From: Lysobacter sp. yr284 | GTDB lineage: Bacteria > Pseudomonadota > Gammaproteobacteria > Xanthomonadales > Xanthomonadaceae | Length of the DNA stretch: 64,000 nt | Direction: 5' to 3' | NCBI RefSeq assembly: GCF_900107375.1 | Contig: NZ_FNPT01000016.1 | Coordinates: forward strand, 57,527-121,526 | Shown: in pieces, positions 17,473 through 26,846 of the stretch | Position numbering within the stretch: the stretch's first letter is position 1 | Layout: each line of letters begins with the position of its first letter | The notes under the pieces: generated by a model | The model's input: the letters and a program-made list of their open reading frames with translations, nothing else | Databases searched by the model: none | What the model was told of the DNA's origin: nothing | Position numbers and translations under genes: made by a program

Positions 17473-17982
17473 ATGCCATCTGCCCAGGACATCCGCTGTT
17501 CGTTCGTCTTCACCCCCTGGGAACGCGTCCGCCTCGCCGCGGCGCTGACCTTCCAGCGCAAGCTGTTCCTGGCATTCGCGCTGGCGTGGCCGGCGGTCGG
17601 CCTGATCCTGGCGATCCTGGCCCTGGCCGGCGGCGTGCCGGTCGGCGCGCCGCTGTGGCGCATGATCGGGCTGTGCATCGTGTTCATCCCGACCTTGCTG
17701 GCGCTCAGCGCCGCGGCCGGTTTCCTGGTCCGGCGCGGGCCGCAGGAGCCGTTCAACTACGTCTTCGACCCCGCCGGCGTGCATGTGTCCACCTCGGCGT
17801 TCGCCCACACCCACCCGTGGTCGGCGATCGTGCGGGTCAAGCGCAGCCAGGGGTTCGTGCTGTTGTTCTTCGCGCCGCGCAAGGCGCACGCGATTCCGCT
17901 GCGCGCGCTGGCCTCGCCGCAGGACGGGCAGGCGCTGCTCGCGCTGGCGCAGGCGGCCGGCGTGGGCGCGCCGCGGGCCTGA
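17473..17982 (+). CDS. YcxB-like membrane protein, copy 2
   Basis: A 169-aa paralogue of the protein at 10929. It has two membrane helices (FLAFALAWPAVGLILAILAL and GLCIVFIPTLLALSAAAGFL) and a soluble tail with FNYVFDPAGVHVSTSAFAHT and WSAIVRVKRSQGFVLLFFA. The stop overlaps the ATG of the next gene by one base. Confidence 0.75.
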   Translation: MPSAQDIRCSFVFTPWERVRLAAALTFQRKLFLAFALAWPAVGLILAILALAGGVPVGAPLWRMIGLCIVFIPTLLALSAAAGFLVRRGPQEPFNYVFDPAGVHVSTSAFAHTHPWSAIVRVKRSQGFVLLFFAPRKAHAIPLRALASPQDGQALLALAQAAGVGAPRA

Positions 17983-18470
17983 TGCGCATCCGCGCGTTGC
18001 GGCCGGGCGAAGCGCCGGCGTTGCTGGCGATCTTCCGCGCCGCCGTGCGCGTGACCGCCGCGCGCGACTACGCGCCGGAGCAGATCCAGGCCTGGTCGCC
18101 GGCCCAGTGGCCGCCGGCGCAATGCGAGCGGTGGATCGAGCGCGTGCGCGCGCTGCATCCGTTCGTGGCCGAAGTCGATGGCGTCGCCGCCGGCTACGCC
18201 GACCTGCAGGAGGACGGCTTAATCGATCATTTCTACGTATCGCCGGACTACGCCCGCCGCGGCGTCGGCGCCGCGCTGATGGCCCACCTGCTCGCGCTGG
18301 CGCGCGAACGCGGGCTGGTCGCGGTGCATTCGAACGTCAGCCGCAGCGCGCAGCCGTTCTTCGCCCGCTTCGGGTTCGACGTCGTGGCCCAGCAGCGGCC
18401 GCTAGTGCGCGGGATCGAGGTGCCGAATGCGCGGATGCGCGCGCTGTTGGGCGGCCGCGATGACCATTGA
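17982..18470 (+). CDS. GNAT-family N-acetyltransferase, copy 1
   Basis: A 162-aa protein of the GNAT fold, close to the YafP/ElaA-like group. IRALRPGEAPALLAIF opens it, IDHFYVSPDYARRGVGAAL is the acetyl-CoA binding motif A, and HSNVSRSAQPFFARFGFDVV is motif B. The substrate is unknown. It overlaps both neighbours (17982 and 18460-18470), so four genes from 17473 to 18756 probably share one transcript. Confidence 0.85.
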   Translation: MRIRALRPGEAPALLAIFRAAVRVTAARDYAPEQIQAWSPAQWPPAQCERWIERVRALHPFVAEVDGVAAGYADLQEDGLIDHFYVSPDYARRGVGAALMAHLLALARERGLVAVHSNVSRSAQPFFARFGFDVVAQQRPLVRGIEVPNARMRALLGGRDDH

Positions 18471-18756
18471 TATCGACCGCGCCCACCGGCACAGCGCGAA
18501 CCATCGCGCCCAGCTGCTCGCCAGCGAGCGCTGCGGCTGTTTCTTCTGCTTGGCGATGTTTTCGCCGCAGGCTGTGGTCGAGTGGATCGACGCGCCGGCG
18601 GATGCGGCCGCCGACGCGAATGACGACGAGGTCGGCGTCACCGCCTTGTGTCCGGCCTGCGGCATCGACGCGGTGATCGGCTCGGCCTCGGGCTTTGCGA
18701 TCGAACGCGCGTTCCTGCAGGCGATGCAAGCGCGTTGGTTCGCGGCAATGGCGTAG
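18460..18756 (+). CDS. Small zinc-ribbon-like cytoplasmic protein
   Basis: A 98-aa protein starting MTIDIDRAHRHSANHRAQLL. It carries CGCFFC at residues 26-31 and CPAC about 40 residues later, a likely four-Cys zinc site. The ATG at 18460 lies inside the end of the acetyltransferase gene. Related small proteins occur in many proteobacteria without assigned function. Confidence 0.65.
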   Translation: MTIDIDRAHRHSANHRAQLLASERCGCFFCLAMFSPQAVVEWIDAPADAAADANDDEVGVTALCPACGIDAVIGSASGFAIERAFLQAMQARWFAAMA

Positions 18757-18769
18757 GCGTGCCGGGGCG

Positions 18770-19210
18770 ATGAATCGCACCTTCCTGACCGCCACCGGCA
18801 CCCTGCGCTACAGCCCGCAACTCGGCCGCGGCGGCCACACCCGCCGCGACGGCGGCAGCACGCTGTGGTGGCTGATCGTGGATTGCGATCCGGAACTGGG
18901 GCGCTACCTGCGCCATCAGTTCCTGCTCGGCCACCGGCGCACGCGCCAGTTGCAGAGCCCGCTGTGGGGCGCGCACATCTCGGCGATCCGCGGCGAGCGG
19001 CCGCCGCTCGACGCGCTGTGGAAACGTTGGGACGGGGCGACGGTGACGTTCGAATACGACCCGGCGGTGCGCGAGACCGACGGCTTCGTCTGGTGCCCGG
19101 TGCGCTGCGAGCGCCTGCTGGCGCTGCGCGAGGAACTGGGGTTGCCGCGCGAGCCGCAGCCGGCGTTGCACCTGACGATCGGCAATACGCGGGTGGGCGG
19201 GGTGGAGTGA
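18770..19210 (+). CDS. 2H-phosphoesterase-like protein
   Basis: A 146-aa protein with two H-x-S/T motifs: GAHISAIRGE near residue 65 and LHLTIGNTRV near the end. Their spacing resembles the LigT/2'-5' RNA ligase 2H fold. If so it would act on cyclic phosphates or RNA ends, but the match is by eye. It follows the zinc-ribbon gene by 13 bp and probably belongs to the same transcript. Confidence 0.6.
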   Translation: MNRTFLTATGTLRYSPQLGRGGHTRRDGGSTLWWLIVDCDPELGRYLRHQFLLGHRRTRQLQSPLWGAHISAIRGERPPLDALWKRWDGATVTFEYDPAVRETDGFVWCPVRCERLLALREELGLPREPQPALHLTIGNTRVGGVE

Positions 19211-19451
19211 AGGGGCCGCGTGGGGCTGTGAGCGGAAAGCGTCGGGACTGAAGTCCCTCCCACGAACGCTGGAAGTCCCTTCCGCGCGCGCCGGGGAGGG
19301 CGGGTCGGGATCGGCCGAAAAGGCGCCCTCTGTTCATGTTCGCGTGCCGGCCGCAGGCGCCCGCACTCCGCAAACCCTACATGAATAAAATCGGTTAAGT
19401 CCCGCAATGCCAAGGTTTTTTGCCTCGCAATCGCGTGCTACTCTCGCGCCG

Positions 19452-20678
19452 ATGACCCGACGCCATACCGCCCGTTGCGCCCTGTTCGGCGCGCTCACGA
19501 TCGCGTTGGCCGCCTGCGCTACGCAGGCGCCGATCGCGCCCATCGCCTCGGCCCAGGCCGCTGCGCCCCAGGCCCCCGCGGCTCCGGCCCCGGTTCCGGC
19601 CAAGCCAGCCACGCCGGTGGTCGGCACGCCCGCGCTGCCCGAGCCGGTGGTGCAGATGCCGCTGGAGCAGGCCCGCGCCCAGTTCGTCGCCAACACCGCG
19701 ATCCAATACGGCCTGGAGCCGGCCTACGTCGAATCGGTGTTGGCCAAGGCGCAGATCAAGGACGCCATCGTGGCGGCGATGTCGCGGCCGGCCGAAGGCA
19801 AGCCGTGGCGCGATTACCGCCCGATCTTCATCACCCAGGCGCGCATCGACGGGGGCAAGGCCTTCCTCGCCGAGCATCGCGCGCAACTGGAGCGGGTGCA
19901 GGCGCAGACCGGCGTGCCGGCGGAAATCATCGTCGCCATCGTCGGCGTCGAGACCAGCTTCGGCAAGAACACCGGCAAGTACAACGTGGTCGATGCGCTG
20001 TACACGCTCGCCTTCGCCTACCCGCGCAGCGGCGATCCGGCCAAGCTCGATCGCGAGAACCGCCGCGAGGCGTTCTTCCGCGGCGAACTGGGCCAGCTGT
20101 TCGCGCTGGGCAAGGAAGAGGGCATCGACATCACCACCCTGACCGGCAGCTACGCCGGCGCGATGGGCTGGGGCCAGTTCATGCCGTCGAGCTACCGCGA
20201 GTTCGCGGTGGACGGCGACAACGACGGCAAGCGCAACCTGTTCACCGATCTCGACGACGTGTTCGCCTCGGTCGCCAACTACTTCGTCAAGAAGGGCGGT
20301 TGGGTGCGCGGCGGCCCGGTGGTCGCGCGCGCCAGCCGCGATGCGACCGCGCAGGACTTCGTACCGGAGAGCATGGACCCGGTGTACTCGCTGACGGACC
20401 TGGCCGCGCGCGGCTACCGTCCGCTGACCCCGGTGGCGCCAGCCGAGACCGCGACGCTGCTGAACCTCGATGGGGTCAACGGCCCCGAATACTGGCTCGG
20501 TTTCCGCAACTTCTACGCGATCACCCGCTACAACATCTCCAAGCACTACGGCATGGCGGTGTACCAGTTGGCGGAAGCGATCGCCGGACGGGAGAATCCC
20601 TTGGCCACTGCGACCGCCCCCGCTGCGCCAGCCCCCGTGCCGGCGCCCGCCGTCAAACCCCAGGCGCCGCGCCCATGA
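19452..20678 (+). CDS. mltB: Lytic murein transglycosylase B
   Basis: A 408-aa lipoprotein (signal ending IALAAC) of glycoside hydrolase family 103. IIVAIVGVE167TSFGKNTGKY holds the catalytic Glu, and FRGELGQLFALGKEEGIDI, GSYAGAMGWGQFMPSSYREF and DLDDVFASVANYFVKKGGW are family signatures. A C-terminal Ala/Pro tail follows. It cleaves peptidoglycan to 1,6-anhydro-MurNAc ends in the periplasm. Its TGA overlaps the ATG of rlpA (ATGA), the usual mltB-rlpA arrangement. The ATG at 19452 is chosen because the signal peptide fits. Confidence 0.9.
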   Translation: MTRRHTARCALFGALTIALAACATQAPIAPIASAQAAAPQAPAAPAPVPAKPATPVVGTPALPEPVVQMPLEQARAQFVANTAIQYGLEPAYVESVLAKAQIKDAIVAAMSRPAEGKPWRDYRPIFITQARIDGGKAFLAEHRAQLERVQAQTGVPAEIIVAIVGVETSFGKNTGKYNVVDALYTLAFAYPRSGDPAKLDRENRREAFFRGELGQLFALGKEEGIDITTLTGSYAGAMGWGQFMPSSYREFAVDGDNDGKRNLFTDLDDVFASVANYFVKKGGWVRGGPVVARASRDATAQDFVPESMDPVYSLTDLAARGYRPLTPVAPAETATLLNLDGVNGPEYWLGFRNFYAITRYNISKHYGMAVYQLAEAIAGRENPLATATAPAAPAPVPAPAVKPQAPRP

Positions 20679-22327
20679 GCGCGGCCGGCCCGAAGCGGTC
20701 GTCGATCGAGGTGATCGCACGGCTGGTCGTCGCCGCGCTGCCGCTGGCCCTCGCGGCCTGCGCCAGCTCCCCGAAGAAATCCAACTCCGAGGCGCTGGCG
20801 CTGCCCGACCGCGACCGGGTCCACAGCTCGACCCTGGCCCACGGCGGCGGGCGCAAGAAATCGCCGTACGCGGCGGCCCAGGAAGACCTCAGCAAGCGCG
20901 GCAATTACAAGGCCGGCGGCCTGTACGCGCCGGGGGTCAAGGACTCCACGCCGGACTACATCCCCGACGTCGATTCCATTCCCGAGCCCGAGGTGGTCGC
21001 CGAGTCGCGTTCGCAGTTCGGCAACCGCTCGCCCTATGTGGTGCTGGGCAAGACCTACAAGGTGCTGGACTCGCACGACGACTACGTCGAGACCGGCACG
21101 GCGTCGTACTACGGCCAGAAGTTCCACGGCCGCCGCACGTCCAACCTGGAGGTGTACGACATGTACGCCTTCACCGCCGCGCACAAGTCGCTGCCGCTGC
21201 CGAGCTTCGCCCGGGTCACCAACCTGGACAACGGCAAGTCGGTGACGGTGCGGGTCAACGACCGCGGCCCGTTCCACGACGACCGCGTGATCGACCTGAG
21301 CTACGCGGCCGCGATCAAGCTCGGCATCACCCAGCGCGGCACCGGCCGGGTCGAGGTGCGCGCGCTGCATCCGGGCGAGGTGCCGCCGCCGGTGTACGCC
21401 AGCGCCGCCAACAACCCGCCGCCGGCGCCCGCCGCCGCGCCGGCGAAGACGCCCAGCGCGATGGACCGGTTGGTCTCGGCCATGCCGATCGCCAGCGCCA
21501 ACGCCGGCGAACTGCCGCCGGGCGTGCGCATCGCCACCGGCAAGCCGACGCCGATGGCCGCGGCCCCCGCCGCGGCGGTCAAGACCACGGTCGCGACCGG
21601 CAAGCCGGCGCCGGTCGCCGCGGCCGAACCGGTCAAGACCACGGTGGCCACCGGCCAGCCGGCGCCGGCCAAGACCGTCGCCAGCACCGCTCCGGCGGCC
21701 GCGACGGGCAAGCCCGGGCCGCACGACTACCGTTTCGACATGATGCAGAACGGCAAGTCGATGACCGCGGACGAATTCGACGCCTGGATGAAGTCGCGCC
21801 AGGTGCGCGTCGCCACCGGCCAGCCGGTCGCGCCGCCGCCGGCGAAGGCGCTGACCAAGGCCGAGAAGCGCGCGCTGGAGAAGCAGCAGCGCGAGCAGCA
21901 GAAGCTGCTGGCCAAGCAGCAGAAGGAACAGCAGCGCGCCCTGGCCGAGGCCGAGAAGGCGGCGAAGAAGGCCGGCAAGGCCGCGCCGGCCACCGCCGTC
22001 GCGCAGGCCGCATTGCCGGCGCCGCCGGCCGCGCCGCCGCCGCCGAGCCCGGCCAAGGCCGCCGCGGTGGTCGCCGCCGCCACCCCGTCCGCGGGCGATG
22101 TGACCTTGCAGGTGGCGAGTTTCTCCGCCCGCAGCAACGCCGACCGCGCCCTGGGCATGCTGCGCGGGGCCGGCATTTCCGCGGCCCGGCTGCTCGACGG
22201 CAGCTCCGCCAGCGGCCAGAAGATCTGGCGGCTGCGGGTCGGCCCGCTGCAGGCCGATGCCGCGCCGGAACTTGCGGCCCGCATCGTCGGTCTGGGCTTC
22301 GGCCAGCCGCAGCGCGTACGCGACTGA
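20675..22327 (+). CDS. rlpA: Septal ring lytic transglycosylase RlpA
   Basis: A 550-aa lipoprotein (lipobox LALAAC). The double-psi barrel domain reads GTASYYGQKFHGRRTSNLEV and VRVNDRGPFHDDRVIDLSYA, keeping the acidic residues expected for cleavage of naked glycan. A long low-complexity Pro/Ala/Lys linker (residues 245-465) carries repeated VATGKPAP/VATGQPAP units. A SPOR domain ends the protein (LQVASFSARSNADRALGML), which targets it to the division septum. It is translationally coupled to mltB and followed by dacC. Confidence 0.9.
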   Translation: MSAAGPKRSSIEVIARLVVAALPLALAACASSPKKSNSEALALPDRDRVHSSTLAHGGGRKKSPYAAAQEDLSKRGNYKAGGLYAPGVKDSTPDYIPDVDSIPEPEVVAESRSQFGNRSPYVVLGKTYKVLDSHDDYVETGTASYYGQKFHGRRTSNLEVYDMYAFTAAHKSLPLPSFARVTNLDNGKSVTVRVNDRGPFHDDRVIDLSYAAAIKLGITQRGTGRVEVRALHPGEVPPPVYASAANNPPPAPAAAPAKTPSAMDRLVSAMPIASANAGELPPGVRIATGKPTPMAAAPAAAVKTTVATGKPAPVAAAEPVKTTVATGQPAPAKTVASTAPAAATGKPGPHDYRFDMMQNGKSMTADEFDAWMKSRQVRVATGQPVAPPPAKALTKAEKRALEKQQREQQKLLAKQQKEQQRALAEAEKAAKKAGKAAPATAVAQAALPAPPAAPPPPSPAKAAAVVAAATPSAGDVTLQVASFSARSNADRALGMLRGAGISAARLLDGSSASGQKIWRLRVGPLQADAAPELAARIVGLGFGQPQRVRD

Positions 22328-22570
22328 GCGCGGCGCAAGCGGGGCGGGGCGGCCGGCAACGGAGGCGCCCGGCCCGCGCCGACTGAACCCGCCCTGCCGG
22401 CCGAACCGGCCGGCGGCTGCAAGCGCCGCGCATCTCAGGCACGATGCACGGCTCGCGGACCGCAGCAGGAAGGCACGGTCCGGCCATTTTCGACGGTGGC
22501 CGCCAGGACGGCGGCGCCGACCGCCACGCCTTGCGGCCGGCACGGTACCGGTCCCGGAGACAGTTCAACG

Positions 22571-23836
22571 ATGAGTTCCCGTTTCACGCGAATGGCCACC
22601 CCGCGCGCGGCCGCCTTCGCCGCGCTGGCCTCGGCCTTCCTCGCCACCGCCGTCGCCGGCCTGGCTTCGGCCCAGGCGCCCGCGGCCAAGCCCGCCGCCG
22701 CTGCCGCCACCCCGGCCGCCGCGCAGCCGCCCGCCAGCGATTCGCTGCCGGTCCCGCCGCCGCCGCAGATCGCCGGTACCGCCTGGGTGCTGATGGACGC
22801 CGCCAGCGGCAACATCCTGGCCAGCAACAACCCCGACCTGCGGGTCGAGCCGGCCAGCATCACCAAGGTCATGACCAGCTACGTGATCGCCGCCGAAATG
22901 GCCGGCGGCAAGGTCAAGGACACCGACCAGGTGATGATGACCGAGAACGCCTGGCGCAAGGGCGGCGCGGCCACCGACGGCAGCTACTCCGGCTTCGCGG
23001 TCAACCAGACCGCGCCGCTGGTGGAGATGGAGAAGGGCATGGTGGTGCAGTCCGGCAACGACGCCGCGATCGCCCTGGCCGAGCACGTCGCCGGCAGCGA
23101 GGACGCCTTCGCCGCGCTGATGAACCAGTACGCCGCGCGCATCGGCCTGAAGAACAGCCACTTCATGAACCCGCACGGGCTGTCGCAGGAGAACCACTAC
23201 TCCACCGCGCACGACCTGGCCCTGCTCGGGCGCGCGCTGATCCACGACTTCCCGACCGCGTACTCGTACAACAAGATCAAGGAGCTCAAGGTCGGGCCGA
23301 TCACCCAGCCCAACCGCAACCTGCTGCTGTGGCGCGATTCCTCGGTCGACGGCATCAAGACCGGCCACCACTCCAAGGCCGGCTACTGCCTGATGGCCTC
23401 GGCCCAGCGCGGCGACCAGCGCCTGATCTCGGTGGTGATGGGCTCGACCTCCGAAGCCCAGCGCGCCAGCGACAGCCAAGCCCTGCTCAACTGGGGCTTC
23501 CGCTTCTTCGAGACCCACAAGCTCTACGACGCCGGCAAGGCCGTCGCCAGGCAGAAGGTGTGGAAGGGGCAGAGCGCCGAAGTGCAGCTCGGCGTCGCCG
23601 AGCCGCTGCTGGTGACCGTGCCGCGCGGCAAGTACCCGCAACTCAAGCCGAGCATGGACGTGCCCAAGACCCTGGTCGCGCCGATCAACAAGGGCCAGGC
23701 CATCGGCACGGTCAAGGTCATGCTCGACGGCAAGGTGGTCTCGCAGCGCCCGCTGGTGGCGCTGGCCGCGGTCGAGCAGGGCGGCTTCTTCAAGCGGCTG
23801 TGGGACGAGTTCTGGATGTGGTGGGAGTCGGACTGA
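22571..23836 (+). CDS. dacC: D-alanyl-D-alanine carboxypeptidase (PBP5/6 type)
   Basis: A 421-aa S11-family carboxypeptidase. Signal peptide and Ala/Pro linker come first. Motifs are S96-I-T-K99, S161-G-N163 and K263-T-G. A C-terminal PBP5_C-like beta domain is followed by an amphipathic, Trp-rich tail (GGFFKRLWDEFWMWWESD) that holds it to the membrane. It trims the terminal D-Ala of pentapeptides. The ATG at 22571 has GGAGA upstream. A strong terminator follows at 23857. In relatives it lies next to ybeD-lipB-lipA; here three genes intervene. Confidence 0.9.
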   Translation: MSSRFTRMATPRAAAFAALASAFLATAVAGLASAQAPAAKPAAAAATPAAAQPPASDSLPVPPPPQIAGTAWVLMDAASGNILASNNPDLRVEPASITKVMTSYVIAAEMAGGKVKDTDQVMMTENAWRKGGAATDGSYSGFAVNQTAPLVEMEKGMVVQSGNDAAIALAEHVAGSEDAFAALMNQYAARIGLKNSHFMNPHGLSQENHYSTAHDLALLGRALIHDFPTAYSYNKIKELKVGPITQPNRNLLLWRDSSVDGIKTGHHSKAGYCLMASAQRGDQRLISVVMGSTSEAQRASDSQALLNWGFRFFETHKLYDAGKAVARQKVWKGQSAEVQLGVAEPLLVTVPRGKYPQLKPSMDVPKTLVAPINKGQAIGTVKVMLDGKVVSQRPLVALAAVEQGGFFKRLWDEFWMWWESD

Positions 23837-23856
23837 GTTTCGCGTCCCCCGCGATG

Positions 23857-23886
23857 AAAAAGGCCGGCGCTCGCCGGCCTTTTTTG
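23857..23886 (+). terminator. Rho-independent terminator after dacC
   Basis: aaaaGGCCGGCG-ctc-GCCGGCCtttttt-type hairpin with a T-run, 20 bp past the dacC stop. Confidence 0.9.
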
Positions 23887-23978
23887 TTCTTGTGGGAGGG
23901 CCTTCAGGCCCGATGCTCTTGTCTGCGATCGCCGCGACCCGAAAGCAAAGCCTCAGGCCCGAAGGCCCCCAGCCGCGC

Positions 23979-24887
23979 TCAGCGCTTGGCCGCCGGCAGC
24001 TTGGCCAGCATCGCGCCGCGGAACTTCGTCGCCAGCGCATGGAACCCGGCCTCGGTCGGATGCATCTCGTCGAACCACTGCTCCGGCCCGGTCAGGGTGC
24101 CGCGCAGGTCGACGTAGTCGAACACCGCGGCGAAGCGCGCATCGGCCTTGAGCGCGCGCAGCACGTGCCGCTCGAAACCGTCGATGAGCATGCGCCCGAA
24201 CGCCGGCCGCTCGGCCTCGACGATGCCCTGGACGTACGGCCCGATCCACGGCCCCACGCTCTTCTTGAGCAGCGCCGCGACCCCGATGTTGCCCGGCGTC
24301 AGCGCGCCGGCGCGGCCGATCAGCAGCGGGTAGTCGTAGCTGTGCGCCAGCACCGGCACGCCCGGCCGCGCCGCGATCGCCGCCTGCAGGAACAGCGCGT
24401 AGGCCTTGCGCACGGTCTCGTACTTGCCGCTGTCGAGCACGAGCTGGAACGCCGCCTGCGCGCTCAGGCCGTTGCGGTTGCCGAGGGTGCGCTTGAGGAA
24501 GCCCTCGACGAAGTCGTTGCCGCCGGCGCTGAGCAGGATCAGGTCGAATTCGAAATTCGAATACCAGCCGATCAGGTCGTCGATGTTGTCGCGCACGAAC
24601 ATCGAGCGCTTGGGATTATCGGGATTGCGCGCAGCGTGGTCGCCGCTGTGTTCGGCGCGGAAGAACAGCCCGCCGCGGCCGAGCAGCGGCACCCCGCGCT
24701 CCTCGTCCTGCGGCGCGGGCGAGACGATCCAGTCGAGCAGGTTCATCGCCAGCGGCGTGGAGAACCACGAATCGCCCTCGCAGAAAATCACCGGCGTGTT
24801 CGCCAGCGCGCCGCGGCGCTTGAGCTGCTGGTAGAGCGCGCGGAACTGGCCGCGCAGGGGCAGGGCGACGGATTGGCTGGCGGGCAT
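23979..24887 (-). CDS. SGNH/GDSL-family hydrolase
   Basis: A 302-aa protein without signal peptide. Block I is FCEGDS40WFST, block III is LLSAGGND, and block V is DEMHPTEAGF, giving a Ser-Asp-His triad. Such enzymes are esterases, lipases or acyl hydrolases; the substrate is unknown. It is the most downstream of three minus-strand genes sitting between dacC and ybeD. Confidence 0.8.
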   Translation of the reverse strand: MPASQSVALPLRGQFRALYQQLKRRGALANTPVIFCEGDSWFSTPLAMNLLDWIVSPAPQDEERGVPLLGRGGLFFRAEHSGDHAARNPDNPKRSMFVRDNIDDLIGWYSNFEFDLILLSAGGNDFVEGFLKRTLGNRNGLSAQAAFQLVLDSGKYETVRKAYALFLQAAIAARPGVPVLAHSYDYPLLIGRAGALTPGNIGVAALLKKSVGPWIGPYVQGIVEAERPAFGRMLIDGFERHVLRALKADARFAAVFDYVDLRGTLTGPEQWFDEMHPTEAGFHALATKFRGAMLAKLPAAKR

Positions 24888-25051
24888 GGCCGGGGTCCGG
24901 GAGCGTTGTGAATGCCAATTTACTGCGCATTGTGCGCAAAAATTGAGACTGGCCGGTTGCCGCGCGGCTCCCCGCAGGCGCCCAGGACGGCGGCCTGCGC
25001 CCGCGCGGTCGCGGCGTCGCTGTGGTTTCGCGCTCGCGGCGCGCGCCGCTG

Positions 25052-25642
25052 CTACAGCCGCCCGGGGCCGCTGCCGGCGATTCGCTCGCGCCAGCGCCGC
25101 TTCTCGATCGTGCGCACGTTCGCCGCGCCGGCCAGGGTGTCCAGGTACGCGGCCAGCCGCGGCAACTCGTCGTCGTGCGGGTCTTGCCCCAGGTATTCGC
25201 CCACGCACACCAGGTTGCCGTAGTTCTGCGTGTGTTTGCTCGGGGTGTCGTCGATGGCGACCAGCCGTTCCAGCCGGTAGCCGTGGGTCTTGAGTTTCTG
25301 CAGCCGCTTGCGCTCGAGGTAGGCGCCGGTGGTCCAGTCGCGGCTCAGCGAACAGCGCTCGCTCGCCCACAGGAAGCGCAGCGCCTGCGGCGGGAACAGC
25401 TCGGCGCAGACGGCTTCGGCGTAGCGCCGGCCCGAGGACGTCCACACGCCGACGTCGTAGCGCGCCAGCACGTGGTCGAGGAAGGCCTGCAGGTGCGGGC
25501 GGCGGTAGACGTGGTAGCCGACGGCGCGGAAGTCGGCGGCGCGGTCGAGTTCGACGTCGCTGGCGTAGATCAGGGTCTCGTCCAGGTCCAGCATCAGCGT
25601 CAACCGGTCGCCGCTGGGCGGGGCGGGCCGGTCGCCGGTCAC
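25052..25642 (-). CDS. FCP1/NLI-interacting-factor-like HAD phosphatase
   Basis: A 196-aa HAD phosphatase. LMLD19LD21ETLIYASD is motif I in the DxDET form typical of FCP1/SCP-type phosphatases, WTSSGRRYAEAV is motif II, and AIDDTPSKHTQNYGN supplies motifs III/IV. Eukaryotic members act on RNA polymerase II; bacterial ones have unknown targets. The start is GTG at 25642, which overlaps the TGA of the upstream gene (GTGA), so translation is coupled. Confidence 0.8.
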   Translation of the reverse strand: MTGDRPAPPSGDRLTLMLDLDETLIYASDVELDRAADFRAVGYHVYRRPHLQAFLDHVLARYDVGVWTSSGRRYAEAVCAELFPPQALRFLWASERCSLSRDWTTGAYLERKRLQKLKTHGYRLERLVAIDDTPSKHTQNYGNLVCVGEYLGQDPHDDELPRLAAYLDTLAGAANVRTIEKRRWRERIAGSGPGRL

Positions 25643-26337
25643 GGCGCGGGCGTCGGCGCGGCCGCCGGCGCCAGCGCCCGCACCTGCCGCCACAGCCCGT
25701 CCAGCAGCGGCCAGGCGTTGCGGTCGCAGGCGCGGTCGCGGGCGTAGTAGCGGCCGTCGATGCAGGCTTCGACGAAGGCCTGACGCAGGCGGTGGCGGTC
25801 GGCGCAGAACACCGAACTGCGCTGCGGCGCGGCCCACAGCTCCGGCGCGCCCAGCGCTTCGCGCAGCGGCGCCAGCGCGGCCAGCGGCAGTTCGCGTTCG
25901 GCGCCGGCGGCGCCGGGGCCGAGCGTGCGCAGGCGGGCGCGTTCGCCGTCCAGGCGCAGGTCCAGCCGCCAGGTCGTGCGGTCCGGGCCGCCGACCAGCA
26001 CCCGGTAGCGCTGCTGGATCGGCGCGTCGTCCGCGTCCGCCGGCGCCGGCGGACGGGCGAAGTCGGGCGGCAGGCGCTCGCTCTCGACCTCGTCGGCGCC
26101 GCAACTGGCGGCCAGCGGCGGCTCGCCGGCGGGGGCGAACTGCGCGGACTTGCGCAGCAGTTCGCGGATGTCCGGCCCGGTCGCTTCCATCGGCTGCGGC
26201 GGCAGCGCGATCCAGCCCTCGTGCTCGGGCTTGCGCAGGGCCGGCACCGCCACCGCCAGCACCGCCGCGAACAGCAGCAGGGCGAGCAGGCCGGGGGCCT
26301 TGAGGCGGATCGAATGCTGGCGGTCGCGCGGACCCAT
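25639..26337 (-). CDS. Membrane-anchored hypothetical protein
   Basis: A 232-aa protein with one N-terminal membrane helix (GLLALLLFAAVLAVAVPAL) and a soluble rest. The mature part contains three cysteines and a beta-rich middle (YRVLVGGPDRTTWRLDLRLD). It overlaps the FCP1-like gene by four bases. No family recognised; being coupled to a phosphatase may indicate a shared role. Confidence 0.65.
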   Translation of the reverse strand: MGPRDRQHSIRLKAPGLLALLLFAAVLAVAVPALRKPEHEGWIALPPQPMEATGPDIRELLRKSAQFAPAGEPPLAASCGADEVESERLPPDFARPPAPADADDAPIQQRYRVLVGGPDRTTWRLDLRLDGERARLRTLGPGAAGAERELPLAALAPLREALGAPELWAAPQRSSVFCADRHRLRQAFVEACIDGRYYARDRACDRNAWPLLDGLWRQVRALAPAAAPTPAP

Positions 26338-26558
26338 CGTGGCCTGACTGCGGAACGGGAGCCCCACGTTAACGTTTGTCGCGCCGTTTCGGCAGGGCGC
26401 AGGCGCAACCGCGCGCGAGGCGCCGCCGTGCCGAATCTGGCGGCTGCGGCCGGGCCCGCCGCCGCGGCCGCGCGCCTGCCCGCGCCGCGCCCGCGTTCCA
26501 CCAGCGCAATGCCGCCGTCCCGCGGCCGCGCTTGGGTTGCCCTGCGCGCGGACCCATA

Positions 26559-26846
26559 ATGGCGGCCATGGACATTCATTCCGACAATCCCGATCACGGC
26601 TTCCAGTTCCCCGGCACCTTCGAGCTCAGCGCGATGGGCGCCGCCGACGCCGGCCTGGAGCGCGAGCTGCCCAGGCGCCTGCTCGAAGCCGGGATCGACG
26701 TGGAAGCCGAGACCATCCAGTGGAAGCACTCCTCGACCGGCAAGTACGTGTCGATCCGGCTCAGCTTCCGCGCCGTCGACCGCGCCCAGTACGACCTGGC
26801 CCACCAGGTGCTGCGCGACCATCCGGAAGTGAAGTGGACGCTGTGA
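26559..26846 (+). CDS. ybeD: YbeD/DUF493 family protein
   Basis: A 95-aa protein of the DUF493 family, with [20 protein letters not shown] at the start, [20 protein letters not shown] in the middle and [13 protein letters not shown] at the end. E. coli YbeD sits between dacA and lipB, as here relative to dacC. A small ACT-like fold is known; the function is not. The stop overlaps the lipB GTG start. The start may be 26559 or 26568. Confidence 0.85.
   Translation: MAAMDIHSDNPDHGFQFPGTFELSAMGAADAGLERELPRRLLEAGIDVEAETIQWKHSSTGKYVSIRLSFRAVDRAQYDLAHQVLRDHPEVKWTL

Noticed and set aside
14897..17479. 860-aa minus-strand frame
   Set aside because: Antisense to the multidomain effector; arginine- and glycine-rich without motifs.
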